Numbered from the stretch's first letter, positions 22,878 to 32,945 are shown. The stretch is 64,000 nucleotides of DNA from Symbiodinium microadriaticum (GCA_001939145.1 LSRX01000058.1:146511-210510), one strand, 5' to 3'. Numbers and translations: made by a program. The notes: a model not told the origin generated them from the letters alone.

Positions 22878-23582
22878 AAACAAAGCGCAACAATTTTAAT
22901 AATTGTTCATGCTTGCAGGGCCACAGAAAAAAAATCGAAGCTTGCCCTTCGACCACAGAACCCGCGCGTCCACCGCTCGAAGGGTACTAGACACAGTGCA
23001 TCGCTGCGGCCGCCTACTGAAGCCTGCCAACAGAAACTTGAAACGACAGACTTCAGCAATAGCTCCAAGAAGTCCTGAGTCGGAGCATCACACAATACCG
23101 AAAGTCCAGTAGAGGGGAGATGATGTGTGTATTTGTGCGGCTAGATGTCCTTACCTGAACCACTTTACGGCGAAATCACTCTGTTTCAATGCATTAAAGC
23201 TTTGGGTTGCCTGTGGTCACCCCCTCTATTTTGCCCAGCATCCGGGCAGCCGACTGCACTGCTACCTGGGCAAGCGTTTAGGCTCTGGGTGTCTATGGAC
23301 TCCAACACAGCGCGAGATGCTGGAGCACTGAAGGAACTTTGGCTGCAATCCAGGGCCGTAGCAACTTTTAGTGCTTTCTCTTTTTCTGGCTATGCTTGAT
23401 TACTACTATATGCACTGCCAAAACCAAAGGTAGCCTTGTTGTGCTTATCATTATGATTACTGTGCAGTACTGGAGGCTTCGTCCAGCGCACTTTGGAGCA
23501 TTACACTCTCCACAAGCCTAAAGCCTCAAACAGAGATCCCGAATAGGAGCCCTAAAAGGAACCCGAATGATCCCTTGAAGGA
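22878..23582. other. Heptamer-free stretch, no recognised gene
   Basis: Short frames overlap on both strands (22903-23112, 23125-23399). None resembles a known family. C-strand words resume at about 23520. Confidence 0.35.
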
Positions 23583-23632
23583 GCCCAACCCCAAACCCCT
23601 AAACCCTAAACCCCCCTAAACCCTAAACCCTA
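23583..23632 (-). repeat. C-strand telomere-like array
   Basis: CCCCAAACCCCTAAACCCTA and following units, close to perfect CCCTAAA. Confidence 0.88.
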
Positions 23633-23755
23633 TAGAGACCCCTTCAAAAATAGGAGGAGGCGGCCTGTAGAAAGGCGACGCCGTCGTCGGAGTGGCTGCA
23701 CTCCTTCCGGTCGGGGCACTCTCTCTATTTGAGGGTATGGCACTTTTCATGTCAA

Positions 23756-23812
23756 TTTTAGGGTATAGGGTTTAGGGGTGGGGTTTTAGGGTATAGGGGT
23801 TAAGGGTTTTTG
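23756..23812 (+). repeat. G-strand telomere-like array
   Basis: TTTTAGGGTATAGGGTTTAG and related units, opposite in orientation to the array 120 bp upstream. Confidence 0.82.
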
Positions 23813-24289
23813 AAAGTTTAATTCCAGCCCGCATTCCCCAGATTTGGGGGTGCACGTAGGTGTCGGCTTTAGGAGTTGGGGACCGGGGCGGTGTTTGCGT
23901 CATGCGCGCGTTTCAGGCTTGCCAGTATGACTGCAGCAATGTGCCATTGCTACTTCTGGGGATCCTCATGGCTACTTGCAAGTGAACAGACAGCGCCGAA
24001 CAGACCCAGCCCTACAAACAGCTACCGTTTATGCCTTCATCCAGAATCTTCCCACACCCGCAGCTCTCAACGTTCAAACCCAAGCCGTGTCGTAGCAACG
24101 TCTTATCGCCAGATATCCACGGATGATAGCACTGTAGCGGCCTTGATAATCGGGATAGGAATTTGTATATACTACGCTAAAAAGGGAGCCTAACGAATAG
24201 TGCCAATTGTTGTTCCGACCCCTATAAGTTACCACCACTGGACCACCACGACGATTGCAACTGCAAACCGCCACCGCTACTGAACCCCT
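23813..24289. other. No recognised gene
   Basis: Largely unique. The 105-codon frame 23876-24193 (+) overlaps a minus frame and shows no recognisable motif. Confidence 0.35.
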
Positions 24290-24394
24290 ATACTCTCAGC
24301 CCCTAAACACCTAACCATGAACTCCTGCCCTAAACCCTAAACCCTGACAGACCCTAAGCCCCGAAAACCCTAAACTCTAAACCCTAAATCTCCC
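24290..24394 (-). repeat. C-strand telomere-like array
   Basis: CCCTAAACACCTAACC, CCCTAAACCCTAAACCCTGA, CCCTAAACTCTAAACCC. Confidence 0.82.
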
Positions 24395-24497
24395 CTCCTG
24401 AATTGCCGTCGGCTCGAGAGCTTTGGAGAAGATGATCCTCGGGCTCTCTGGAGAACCCCTGGAAAATTCTTCAGAAATTTAAGGACTAGGGTGTATC

Positions 24498-24582
24498 CAT
24501 ACCTACTTTTTTGGTAGGGTCTCTAGAATTCGGGGTTTTTTTTAACAGGAGCCCAACAACAAAAGTAGGAGACGGGAGTATA
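24498..24582. mobile_element. MITE-like hairpin, worn
   Basis: Left end ATACCTACTTTTTTGG faces right end AACAAAAGTAGGAGACGGGAGTAT. Inner GGGGTTTTTTTTAACAGGAG lies between them. The TACCTAC/GTAGGA arms resemble family-1 ends, but the loop lacks the GGATCC block. Confidence 0.45.
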
Positions 24583-24690
24583 GGGTTCAAGGTTTTAGGC
24601 TCCTCCTGGGACCGAACTGTTTCGGCTTTTTGGAACCGTTCTGAGTTGCGTCGGCTTGGAAATCCACAGAGGAACCTGAGCCTTAAACCC

Positions 24691-24755
24691 CCAAAAACCC
24701 AAGCCCCTAAACCCTAGATATTTAGGGATTTAGGGTTTAGGGTTTAGGGCCTAGG
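24691..24755. repeat. Inverted C-strand/G-strand telomere-like junction
   Basis: CCCCTAAACCCTA is followed after GATA by TTTAGGGATTTAGGG and further TTTAGGG units. The order (C-strand then G-strand) is opposite to the palindromes at 10436 and 40006. Confidence 0.75.
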
Positions 24756-25190
24756 TTTTACTAAACCCAAGGCCTGTGATCCCAACAGACATTTGACCTG
24801 AGGACGAGAACATGCCCAGAACAGTGAGTCTGGTGTACGGTTGAGGGGGCGGGGGTTTAGGAGCTTCGGGTTTAGCGGTTTAGGGGTTCAGGGTGCGCAT
24901 GCTTCTCTGACAGCTTCGGAAAACAGCGAGCTCCAAACGAATCCTTGTAATTGTAAGACGGTAGGATCCTTCAAAAGGGGGTCCGCCGATGTGCTGGAAC
25001 CTCCAACTGCGCAGCAACATACGGGGCGCTCAACGACTTGATACCCAAATCACGTGGGTTTGAGAAATAACAGTATTAGGGCTAGCGACTGAATTCCAGA
25101 TTCTAGTATTCAAGTACTTGGCTGGGAGAACCTATGTAAACAAAGGTGCCATAATCCAGGGTCTGAGCACGCAGGATCGATTCACCAAAC
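24756..25190. other. No recognised gene
   Basis: G-strand words occupy 24840-24895. TATTCAAGTA (about 25110) and TACTTGAATA (about 25213) form a loose inverted pair. Otherwise unique. Confidence 0.4.
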
Positions 25191-25394
25191 TTAATTTCCA
25201 GGCTGGCTCCTGGATACTTGAATATTCGGGACTTCGAGGGCCAACACAAGATCTGGGTCGTCCGAGAGAGTCGAAGAGCGGTTCCGGTTTATAAGGACTG
25301 AGGACTTAGTGGCTACCCTGTCCCTGACACCTGATCCTACACTAGAAGCGCATCCAAGATGCCATGAAAGAAGCACCGCAAAAAGGGGTTTCAT
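25191..25394 (-). CDS. Candidate ORF with signal-peptide-like N terminus
   Basis: A minus-strand ATG at 25394 opens a 67-codon frame ending in TAA at 25191. The first residues, MKPLFAVLLSWHLGCASS, have the layout of a cleavable signal peptide: one Lys, a hydrophobic core of about 12 residues, then small residues. The rest is hydrophilic and Ser/Arg-rich (VATKSSVLINRNRSS). The frame is open upstream of this ATG to at least 25472, so the start is an inference from the signal-like segment. The DNA lacks telomere-like motifs. It could be a first coding exon of a secreted protein or chance. I recognise no family. Confidence 0.2.
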   Translation of the reverse strand: MKPLFAVLLSWHLGCASSVGSGVRDRVATKSSVLINRNRSSTLSDDPDLVLALEVPNIQVSRSQPGN

Positions 25395-25796
25395 TGCGGA
25401 TGCTATGGCCCTGCTACGGGCCTGTGGTGGTGCTGTCAGCACCACTACATGTCTTGAGAAGGACAGCGGCAAAAGCCCTACTGTACCTGAACTGTCTATC
25501 CTACAGTGAAGGAACTACCATTTCCATGAATCCTGTTGCAGAGAGAGAAAGAAAGCTCAGTCACAGCAAAGACTGCTGTGTGGGTTGAAGCTCGTGCTGG
25601 TTGAAAGCTAGAAGAGAAGACTGGTCTGGGGTCTACAGTGAGTCTGCAGTACAAGTACAAGTTTAGACTCCCTACATCCGTGCATCACTTCTTGACGGAA
25701 ACCATCAAGCCTCCGTGAAACAAAAAATCAGACCGCCAAGCCTGACATCCTGAACCGTTCCGCAGGATCACAACTGAAATGCCCATTTGACCTCGC
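25395..25796. other. Unique sequence, no resolved gene
   Basis: Continuation of the heptamer-free interval around 24.9-25.8 kb. Plus-strand frames at 25309-25588 overlap the minus candidate and have no recognisable motif. Confidence 0.35.
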
Positions 25797-25937
25797 AACC
25801 CTAACCCTAAACCCTAAACCCTTCAACCATAAACCCTAAACCGTTCAACCCTAAACCCTAAACCCTAAACCCTTCAACCATAAACCCTAAACCGTTCAAC
25901 CCTAAACCCTAAACCGTTCAACCCTAAGCCTCAAACT
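25797..25937 (-). repeat. C-strand telomere array with 51-bp higher-order period
   Basis: CCCTAAA units are interrupted by CCCTTCAACCATAAACCC and CCGTTCAACCC in a fixed order. The block starting CTTCAACCATAAACCC occurs at 25821 and again at 25872, exactly 51 bases apart. This is a higher-order repeat rather than random decay. Confidence 0.88.
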
Positions 25938-26039
25938 CCAAGGCCCAACCTCAGCCACCCAACCGTCCATCCCGAGACTACCACCCCGACGGGTTGAGTA
26001 GCCCTCACAACTTCCGAAAGCACCGCAAGGACCCTATAC

Positions 26040-26075
26040 AGCCTCCGTTTTAAGGACTTGTATAACGAATAATGA
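26040..26075. mobile_element. Fragment shared with the 45-kb hairpin element
   Basis: TTTTAAGGACTTGTATAACG matches TTTTAAGGACTTGTACAACG inside the element at 45033-45135. No inverted arms are visible here. Confidence 0.45.
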
Positions 26076-26099
26076 CAGTTAGTAGCAAAAACAACAACA

Positions 26100-26152
26100 A
26101 GAACAGTGTATGTATGTGTGTAAATAAATAAATAAATAAAGAAAGAACGTAT
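26100..26152. repeat. (TATG)/(AAAT)n microsatellite
   Basis: GTATGTATGTGTGTAAATAA followed by AATA units. Confidence 0.75.
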
Positions 26153-26664
26153 ATGACAATCAGCTATGTCAGCTAACGTTCAAAACCAAACTAAGTTAGA
26201 AACAATCTCAAAGTTCCAAACCTAGCTGAATCTGAACAACCTCAAGCCCGAAATCCTCAAAAAGTCATATGTGCAAGCAGTGCAAGCCCTGAAAAATCGA
26301 GGATCGGACGACCGCGCCACCTGGCGGGGAAGCTCCTTCCTTTTGAATGTAGGGTTTCTATAGACTTATGCAGGCATTACCCTGAAATGTCGAGGTGCTG
26401 GTTCGCGGCGGTCGGCCAGCAACCCTCGGCCGGTTTGGCTGGCCCTGCTTCTGAGCGCAAGCGATTGATTTTGCACTCCGACAGATACACAGTCTAGGTA
26501 GATATTCGTTGCCAGACTATAAGGAGGGGCCAACCGCCTCGCCAGGACGTCCGTTCGGACAGGTGCCGCACGGCTGCCCCAGCGAGCCCGCCCAAGACGA
26601 TGACATCTTCGGGAATGCTAGAATGGCCGTTAACGGGACTATATCCACACTGTGTATCACTTAC
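26153..26664. other. Heptamer-free stretch, possible intron or intergenic DNA
   Basis: It lies directly downstream (minus strand) of the exon candidate at 26665-26849. A minus frame (26494-26754) continues through the putative splice donor as DVIVLGGLAGAAVRHLSERT and may be spurious or an alternative reading. No acceptor can be assigned with confidence. Confidence 0.3.
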
Positions 26665-26849
26665 CTCTGCCTCGCCAAGGCCCAGGTCGCCTGTGTCGTC
26701 CAACTGTTGCTCGCGCCAAGTGTTCTCCCTATACTTGGATGCACTTTTTTGCACGGTTCTCCGCGAGGAAATGTGACGAGAACTTGCTGTCCAGCATCAA
26801 GGTTTTCGTGCACTGTGGCAACGTAGTATAGTATGTTGACACCGGCCAT
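26665..26849 (-). CDS. Candidate first coding exon with GTAAGT donor, unknown function
   Basis: The minus-strand ATG at 26849 sits in a good context (AACATGG, with an in-frame TGA 15 bases upstream). It opens 61 codons and 2 bases up to a textbook splice donor, GCAGAG|GTAAGT, at 26665/26664. The peptide starts MAGVNILYYVATVHENLDAG, of normal mixed composition with no repeat signature. Upstream on the same strand a pyrimidine-rich stretch (TTTGTTTTTTTTCTGTCATC) precedes AG at about 26883, which could be the acceptor of a 5' UTR intron. It lies in the longest heptamer-free interval (26.3-27.5 kb). No family is recognised. Without splicing the frame meets a stop just past the donor. Confidence 0.25.
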
Positions 26850-26984
26850 GTTAGCTCTAGCACCTCAGAACATGCGGCTTTCCAGATGACAGAAAAAAAA
26901 ACAAAGCACAACCACTCTCGCTGCCGTGGAGATGCTGCGTCCTCGCGCGCAGTCGAACGGCTTTTTGCGACCTTGTAAGTCCCC

Positions 26985-27344
26985 TCACTTTCGCGACGCG
27001 CCCCATAAATTTGTTGCAAGGAAATTTCCGACTAATACAAACCAAAACCGGCTTCGCAAAGCATTACAGTATACAGTTAGTTGTATAGGATCTCGAGCAA
27101 GCAGCAAACGGATGTGTGCATGGCATAGCAGCATAGCACACAACAGCGTCAACATAGTTGCTGCGCAGTGTACAGACCGAAGTCGATGAGATGCAATTGT
27201 GTCCAGAACAATAGCAAGGAATCTCCGAATGTCGCTTGTCAAGCAACTGCGCCTGAGAGTTTTGCGATCGGCGAAGCTGGCTCGAATTTTGTACCGTGCT
27301 TGAGAAGCCATGAAGCCACCAAACTCGATGCAAGTGCTCATCAT
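26985..27344 (-). CDS. Candidate 119-codon ORF with hydrophobic segments
   Basis: Minus-strand ATG at 27344 (two consecutive Met codons), 119 codons, stop near 26985. The peptide has a hydrophobic stretch about two thirds along (ATMLTLLCAMLLC) and another near the C terminus (FWFVLVGNFLATNLWG), so it could span a membrane. It lies in the heptamer-free interval, on the same strand and 136 bases upstream of the 26665-26849 exon candidate, but in its own frame with its own stop. A minus frame 27064-27372 overlaps it. No known family. Confidence 0.17.
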   Translation of the reverse strand: MMSTCIEFGGFMASQARYKIRASFADRKTLRRSCLTSDIRRFLAIVLDTIASHRLRSVHCAATMLTLLCAMLLCHAHIRLLLARDPIQLTVYCNALRSRFWFVLVGNFLATNLWGASRK

Positions 27345-27654
27345 CGTTGCGCCGTCTATCGAAGATTACCATAGATTGACACCGTTTCGGGGATTTCTTG
27401 GAGTCCTACAAATCACGACCTCCGCCTCAAGCCTCGCAACGATAATCTTGATACAAACAGTTTGGGGTAGTATGAGTCTTATCCTAAACTTCCCTAAGCC
27501 GAATTAGGGAGTATGTCTGGGTGGCTGCACCGCCGCATGCACGGAGCGGGGTGGGAAAGATGGGAATCGGCCGCAACATGCTGGCCGTACAAGCGCCCTT
27601 TGCAGCAAGCACGCTGTCCGGCGCACGACCCGCACAAGCACTGACGGACTAAAC
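27345..27654. other. Unique sequence, no gene seen
   Basis: End of the heptamer-free interval. Short frames only. Confidence 0.35.
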
Positions 27655-27692
27655 GCTAAAAAAGGAGGTTCTTTAGGGTCCAGGTAAACCCT
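27655..27692. mobile_element. Right-end fragment of the 45-kb hairpin family
   Basis: AAAAAAGGAGGTTCTTTAGG-GTCCAGGTA corresponds to AAAAAAGGCAGTTTTCTAGG-GTCCAGGTA at 45107-45135. No left end is visible. Confidence 0.55.
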
Positions 27693-28212
27693 AAACCCTG
27701 GCCTCTTCGGGCTTCCAGCTCCTCACAACTGCCGAGCTTCTTCTCGGGCTTTGCGGTTTAGAGGGGCCTTCGGGTTGTTGTTTTGAAGACAGCTGACTTA
27801 AGAGTTGTGGGTTGCGGATGCGATCTTGCCTGGATACGGAACGCAAAGTACCTTAATCCACCCCAAAAACCATCACTTTGGTATAAACTTCTACAGGGGA
27901 CTCAATCATATTCAGGAACCACAAAAGGGTAGGTTTGTGGGGGCTCAGATAGCTTGTTTTCTTTTCGATTTCGGTGTTAGGCCAGGTGGCTCTTGCTTTC
28001 ATCGTCGGTAAATACCAGGGTCAGTGTTCCCGCAAGATTGGATCTTGAAGTTCCTTGCAGCAGTGCACGAGCATGCGGCGTGGGGCTCGCGATGCTATAC
28101 TTTGGGCCTGGAGGTGGTTTGTGGTCAGAAAACTACAGTATCAAACGTGTCCAAAACCTAAACTTCAACATCTTCCTTCCCCTCAGGCCCCTTAAAGTTG
28201 AAACCCTGCAGG
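27693..28212. other. No recognised gene
   Basis: A few C-strand words lie near 27695. The frames at 27805-28011 and 27993-28319 have no recognisable motif, and the second runs into the microsatellite. Confidence 0.4.
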
Positions 28213-28259
28213 TATACATATACATACATACATACATACATACATACATACATACATAC

Positions 28260-28290
<31 letters not shown>

Positions 28291-28294
28291 CATA
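28213..28294. repeat. (CATA)n microsatellite
   Basis: About 20 nearly perfect CATA units with one CTTA variant. It opens frames on both strands (Tyr-Ile-His-Thr and Met-Tyr-Val-Cys type) that are not genes. Confidence 0.95.
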
Positions 28295-28559
28295 CCGACA
28301 TCTTCCTGTCCACACCTAGCATCACTCCAGAAGTCCTGCAGGGCCCTCTCGCCATCGTCGCGAGAGAGCGGTACCGGCGGTGCCTGCATGGTTTAGGGTG
28401 TGCAGTTTAGGGTCAAGGGTTTAGGGCTTAAGGCTAACAATTCCATGCCGCATATACCTGCAAGCGCGCCTGCGTTGATTGGTTGTTGCCTTTTTAGACA
28501 TGCAGACCGACGAAAGAAACTGAACAAGCCGCTGCGTGTGCATAGAATTTCATTGGTTG
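28295..28559. other. No gene seen
   Basis: G-strand telomere-like words occupy 28390-28430. The rest is unique. Confidence 0.4.
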
Positions 28560-29245
28560 GTATGTATATATATATATAGTACACAGACACATATGTACAG
28601 TCACACACACACACACATGAACTGGCATGTAACCTGTATGTATATGTAAGAACGCACGTGCATCCTATGCATGCAGGCATGCATGGACGTATGCAAAACT
28701 ACATCTGTATGTGAACTGTACTGCAGTGGGACATGTACAGCCGCGTATACTGTAATACGCCATGTATGCTGTAGGAGTGCGATGTAACGCAATACAAAGT
28801 CGTGCAGCACAACGTTCTGGAACCTACCTTTAAATTTATGTAAGGAATGCACTACATGCGTATGCAAACAATCATGCTTGTACCTGTATCTACATATAGC
28901 ATTACGGTTCTAAGATGCTCTAGAGCGCTCAGGGATAGTGGCACTGCAGGCATGAGTGCAAGTGATGTTCAACATTTTGCAGTCTGTGAAGCTGCATGCA
29001 GGATGCATGGAAGGATGGATGGATGGATGCATGGATGGATGCATGGATGCATGACATGTATACATGAAAGGATGCCTCGACGTATGTATGTATGCATGCA
29101 TGGATGCATGTGTGTATACATGTCAAGGTTGATGCATGTATGCTCATGGATTTGGGTCTCTCTGTCCGTCCGTGTGTCCGTGTATCCGTCTGTCTGCCTG
29201 TCTATCGCGCAAAGTACACACACACACACACTCACACACAGGTAC
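28560..29245. repeat. Compound microsatellite cluster
   Basis: In order: (TA)n at 28564-28578, (CA)n at 28600-28617, and CATGCAGGCATGCATGG near 28670. Then imperfect (GGAT)/(GCAT) units at 28992-29135, CCGTCCGTGTGTCCGTGTAT at about 29165-29185, and (CA)n at 29217-29240. The 182-codon frame 28847-29395 is mostly this repeat. Confidence 0.8.
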
Positions 29246-29508
29246 ACAAAAACATTCGACATCTGCATACAAGACGCTGCATCCTGCACTCCCTCCCCCC
29301 TCCTAATCCGAACCTGCTTTTCTCGGAGGAGGCTGCGGACCATGCCCTCCCTGTCAAGATTGAAGGCTCAGGGCTGTTGCGGCATAAACGGTTGAGGTGC
29401 TTTAGGGCTTTGGGCATTTTTGAGTGTACGGGCTCTTCTGCTTGAAGCTCACATTGCAGCTTCGGAGGTTAGGCTTGCCGGGCGTCCCCTGGCTATGGTG
29501 GTAATTCA
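29246..29508. other. No gene seen
   Basis: Unique sequence with G-strand-like words near 29400. Confidence 0.4.
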
Positions 29509-29604
29509 GGGGCCTCAATAATGAGAAGAGGGTCTTGGGGCCCATGATGTTATACTTACAATAAGGAGCGCCCAAAATTCTATTAGTAGTTAGTTAAGCC
29601 CCTA
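29509..29604. mobile_element. MITE-like element, family 2
   Basis: It starts GGGGCCTCAATAATGAGAAG and has the centre GATGTTATACTTACAATAAG. It ends ATTAGTAGTTAGTTAAGCCC-C, so both ends are GGGGC / GCCCC with AAT-rich arms. About 96 bp, no ORF. Confidence 0.7.
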
Positions 29605-29936
29605 TATAAGGTGCTGCGGAACAGGATTTAAGGCAAACCATACGGCAATGTCATGACCCCTTCACCACCGCAAAGATGAACCGACGTGGCAACACCTTCG
29701 AAACCCAACTTCTCAAGCTATATCTGGGTAAGGCGGAAGCCTTCGGAGACTAAGGCCCTCAGTGTGTCCCAAGACCAAGCTTTTGGGCTTCAAGGTTCAG
29801 GACCCTACAGACAGCCTAGAAACACTTCACGCCCAAGATTGGCAAAAACGTGCTGCCTGCACAAGTACGAAGCATCAACTGCTTGTCCCCAAGCCCAATC
29901 CTGGCAGCTGAATGGACTCTCATACGACACTATGTG
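29605..29936. other. No recognised gene
   Basis: Unique. The 87-codon frame 29686-29949 (+) runs into the next hairpin element and shows no recognisable motif. Confidence 0.35.
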
Positions 29937-30030
29937 GGTAGTTCTCTAAAGTAGGGTCCCTTTTGGGGTCCTTTTAATGCCGTACTATATTGGGGACCAG
30001 AAAAAGGGCCCTAATTTAGAGAACTATCCA
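29937..30030. mobile_element. MITE-like hairpin, family 3 (GTTCTCTAAA end)
   Basis: Left arm TAGTTCTCTAAAGTAGGGTC-CCTTTT (29939-29964) and right arm AAAAGGGCCCTAATTTAGAG-AACTA (30002-30026) pair with two mismatches. TA lies at both inner boundaries. The end recurs at 41719 and 61081. Confidence 0.7.
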
Positions 30031-32640
30031 TGTCCCATGAACGCCTTCTCTTTGCTAAGGCCCCTTCTATTCAGCGGCTCCTTTGCGCAGGCCGCATCGG
30101 CAGATCCTTCTCTCGAGGCCCTCGGGCACTGCGGATGATGGCGGCCAAGCCTCCCAGAGTCGAGGAAGCTACAGCCCCCTAAACCCTTTAAGCCCTATAA
30201 ACCCTAACCCTAAGGGTACTAGAGCCCCTATAGGGCCCTATATAGTAGGTAGCTGGAGACTTAGGGTAAGTAAACTATCCATGATTTCCTTATACTAACG
30301 TTTACACAGGGAGGTCTTTCAGGTTCCAGGCCCTAAACTCACAGACTCTCGGAGACATGGGGCTTACGTCGATGATCAGGGCTCCCTTTTTCCTACCATT
30401 TTCGGAAGGAGGCCCCAAAACAAAACGTGCAAACAGGTAGTGCGGGAAGACCTAAACCCTATGACATACGAGCGCTAGTCGCTAACCCTTAAACCTTAAG
30501 CTTTGTAACACATCTATAAGCCCTATAAACCCTAAGCCTTAAACTCCCTGAACCCTAAACTAAGCCCTCTAGACCCGAAGCCCTAACTCCCATAAGCCCG
30601 AAACCTCAAACCCTATAAACCCGAAACCTTCAACCCTATAAACCCCAAACCTTAAACCCTGTAAATTCGAAAGCTTGAACTAGTGGTGGTTCATCCTGTT
30701 AAAGAAGAGAATCCTGGAAAGGAAGAGCCCCCCCATCCAACATAGGGGCAGGGTTTAGGGTTTAGGGTTTGTGTATGTTTGTGTAGAATAGGCCTTTTGG
30801 AGTCTAGTATTTGGTAGTTTACGGTGCCGAGACCCCAAGAAAAAATGTAGCCTTTTCTACTCCGCTAACTGAGCCGCGCAGTCACTCGAAACTTCAGCAA
30901 CACGACACGGGCCTTTACTGTCGAGATTAGACTAGAATGTTGCGCTCCTTTAAAGTATGATTATAATCAGGAACCCAACGGAAAAATGTAAATATTTGGA
31001 CCTCTGTATTACCCATGAAGCTTTAACCCTCTTACAACGATGGCAATCATGCTTTGCAGCAAACAGCCTCAGCCCTTCCGCAAGGACGGGCGGCTTCAAC
31101 GGGGGTGGGTGATCTCTATTTCTCTAGTCCCCAGCCTCCCGAACACGGGACACCTAGACCCAGTGAAGCTCGGAACAACCCACAGGGTCCATGTACCTAC
31201 TTATATAATGCAGACTGGGGCCTTGACTGAGCTCCCCCAAACGGTGCTTGAGGACCATAGTCTACACTACTACACTATATGGATAGATGGATCCTCAGGG
31301 CAACGTTGAATCTGCAGGTTGTTCTATCCCGCTTTTTTCTCGTTTGTCAAAGCGAAAACAAACTGTTACCAACCTCGAGCCTATGTGGGCATCTGTGGGC
31401 ACCAAGCAGAGGCAGCAAACAGACACCGTCACAACACGAAGCTGAAGCGCGGGGCAAAGCCTTGTCAATGCGATCACACTGTGAACTCGTACCGATGATG
31501 AACCACACTCTTTCACAAGCGAACGGCAAGAATTACCATAACAATCATAAGAATAAAGCTGACGGTGTTGCTAGTCGCTACAAGAAGCTTACGTTCAGCC
31601 TGCGGTGTCGGCGCCACGTCTCGGGGAGAGAACCGGCCTCGGCAGAATCTGAGAAGCCTTAAGCCTTCCCCTGAGAGCCCGGCTTTGGGGTTTCTTGGGT
31701 ACTCGTTTCGGGCCCTTTTATTCAGGGATCTACCTTATAGGGGTATTAGTGTCCCTTACCGGGCTACGGGCACGGTTTTTCTTATGTGTATACGAATACA
31801 CTTCTGGACAGGGGCGATTGGAGCCATCGGATTCCTAACATGTTGCCTGACATGTCAGTCCGAAGTGGTGCGAGTGGCAGGGTTCAGGAAGCGTTCGGCC
31901 CCAACTTGGGGTCATAAACCCTAAATCCTGAACCCGATTGAACCTCCTCTGCCTTAGCTTCCAAAGGCCGAATCAACTACATCCGAAAGGTTTCAAACCG
32001 GGCCCTGAGCTTCGAGGTTTCAGGGTTTGGGGCCCCCAAACAGCAATAGTCTATAATAGGGTTACAATGAAGGGCCTCATATATATCAATATAATAAACA
32101 ATTTTCGGCTGTTACTGAATGCAGGTATTATCCAAATTTAATCCCTTATGCTGCAAACATGTTGACCTGTGTTCATAGGGTAATTGGCATCGGGAAAATG
32201 AACCGCCGGTCGCCATTGCAGGGCTTCGCCCACACAGCTGTAAACAAGAACCCTAGACTGCTCCACAAGCCTAAATCAGCACACTGCACAATCAACCTCA
32301 AAGCCACAACAATTGAGAACAAGTCTGGGGATGTGGGTTTTCGGGATTTCGATGCTGGGCCTGCGTGTCAGCATGTATTTAACCACGGGCAGCATCTATT
32401 CCACCACGGGCATCCATCCCCGAGATGACGAGGGTGTGTTACAGCGACTTAGATACATATGTAAAATGTGTGTGCGGATGAACACACAGTACACTGAGCA
32501 TCGAACAACACAATCACACAATGACAGAAAAACAACCAAGCAAATAACACGATAGCCGACAACACTAAACACAAGCAACAAAACAGTTGGACAGAACTCA
32601 ACTAATAAATGGAGCACTATGGGTGTATGTGTGCAAGACT
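30031..32640. other. No recognised gene; heptamer clusters and worn hairpins
   Basis: C-strand words occupy 30175-30215 and 30475-30665, including repeated CCCTATAAACCC. A perfect palindrome TATAGGGCCCTATA lies at about 30229-30242. G-strand words lie at 30749-30772. About 30785-30870 and 30935-31010 may be worn hairpin elements. The 127-codon frame 31279-31662 and others nearby show no recognisable motif. Confidence 0.45.
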
Positions 32641-32945
32641 TGTATAAATAAATAAATGCATAATAAATACATAAAAAAAATAAATAAATAAATATATATA
32701 TATATATATATATCCATGCGTGCGCCTGCCTGTGTGTGTGTGTGTGGTACGCATGCATGCACGCATGCACGCATGCACGCAGGCATGCAGGCATGCAGGC
32801 ATGCAGGCATGCAGGCATGCAGGCATGCAGGCATGCATGCATGCATGCATGCATGCATGCATGCATGCATGCGTGGATGGATGGATGCATGGATGGATGG
32901 ACGGATGGATGGATGGATGGCTGTATGTTGCGTGTACGTATGTAT
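32641..32945. repeat. (AAAT)n-(TA)n-(GCATGCAG)n-(GCAT)n-(GGAT)n compound array
   Basis: 32641-32713 is AAATA/TA. 32727-32945 runs from GCATGCAC units to a regular 8-mer GCAGGCAT (about eight copies), then pure GCAT (about ten copies), then GGAT units. TGCATGCA palindromes are dense. Three frames on each strand stay open, which accounts for six long pseudo-ORFs (Met-His-Ala-Cys type). Confidence 0.95.

Noticed and set aside
28847..29395. 182-codon ORF
   Set aside because: Its central part is (GGAT)/(GCAT)/(CA) repeat. The unique ends are short and unremarkable.
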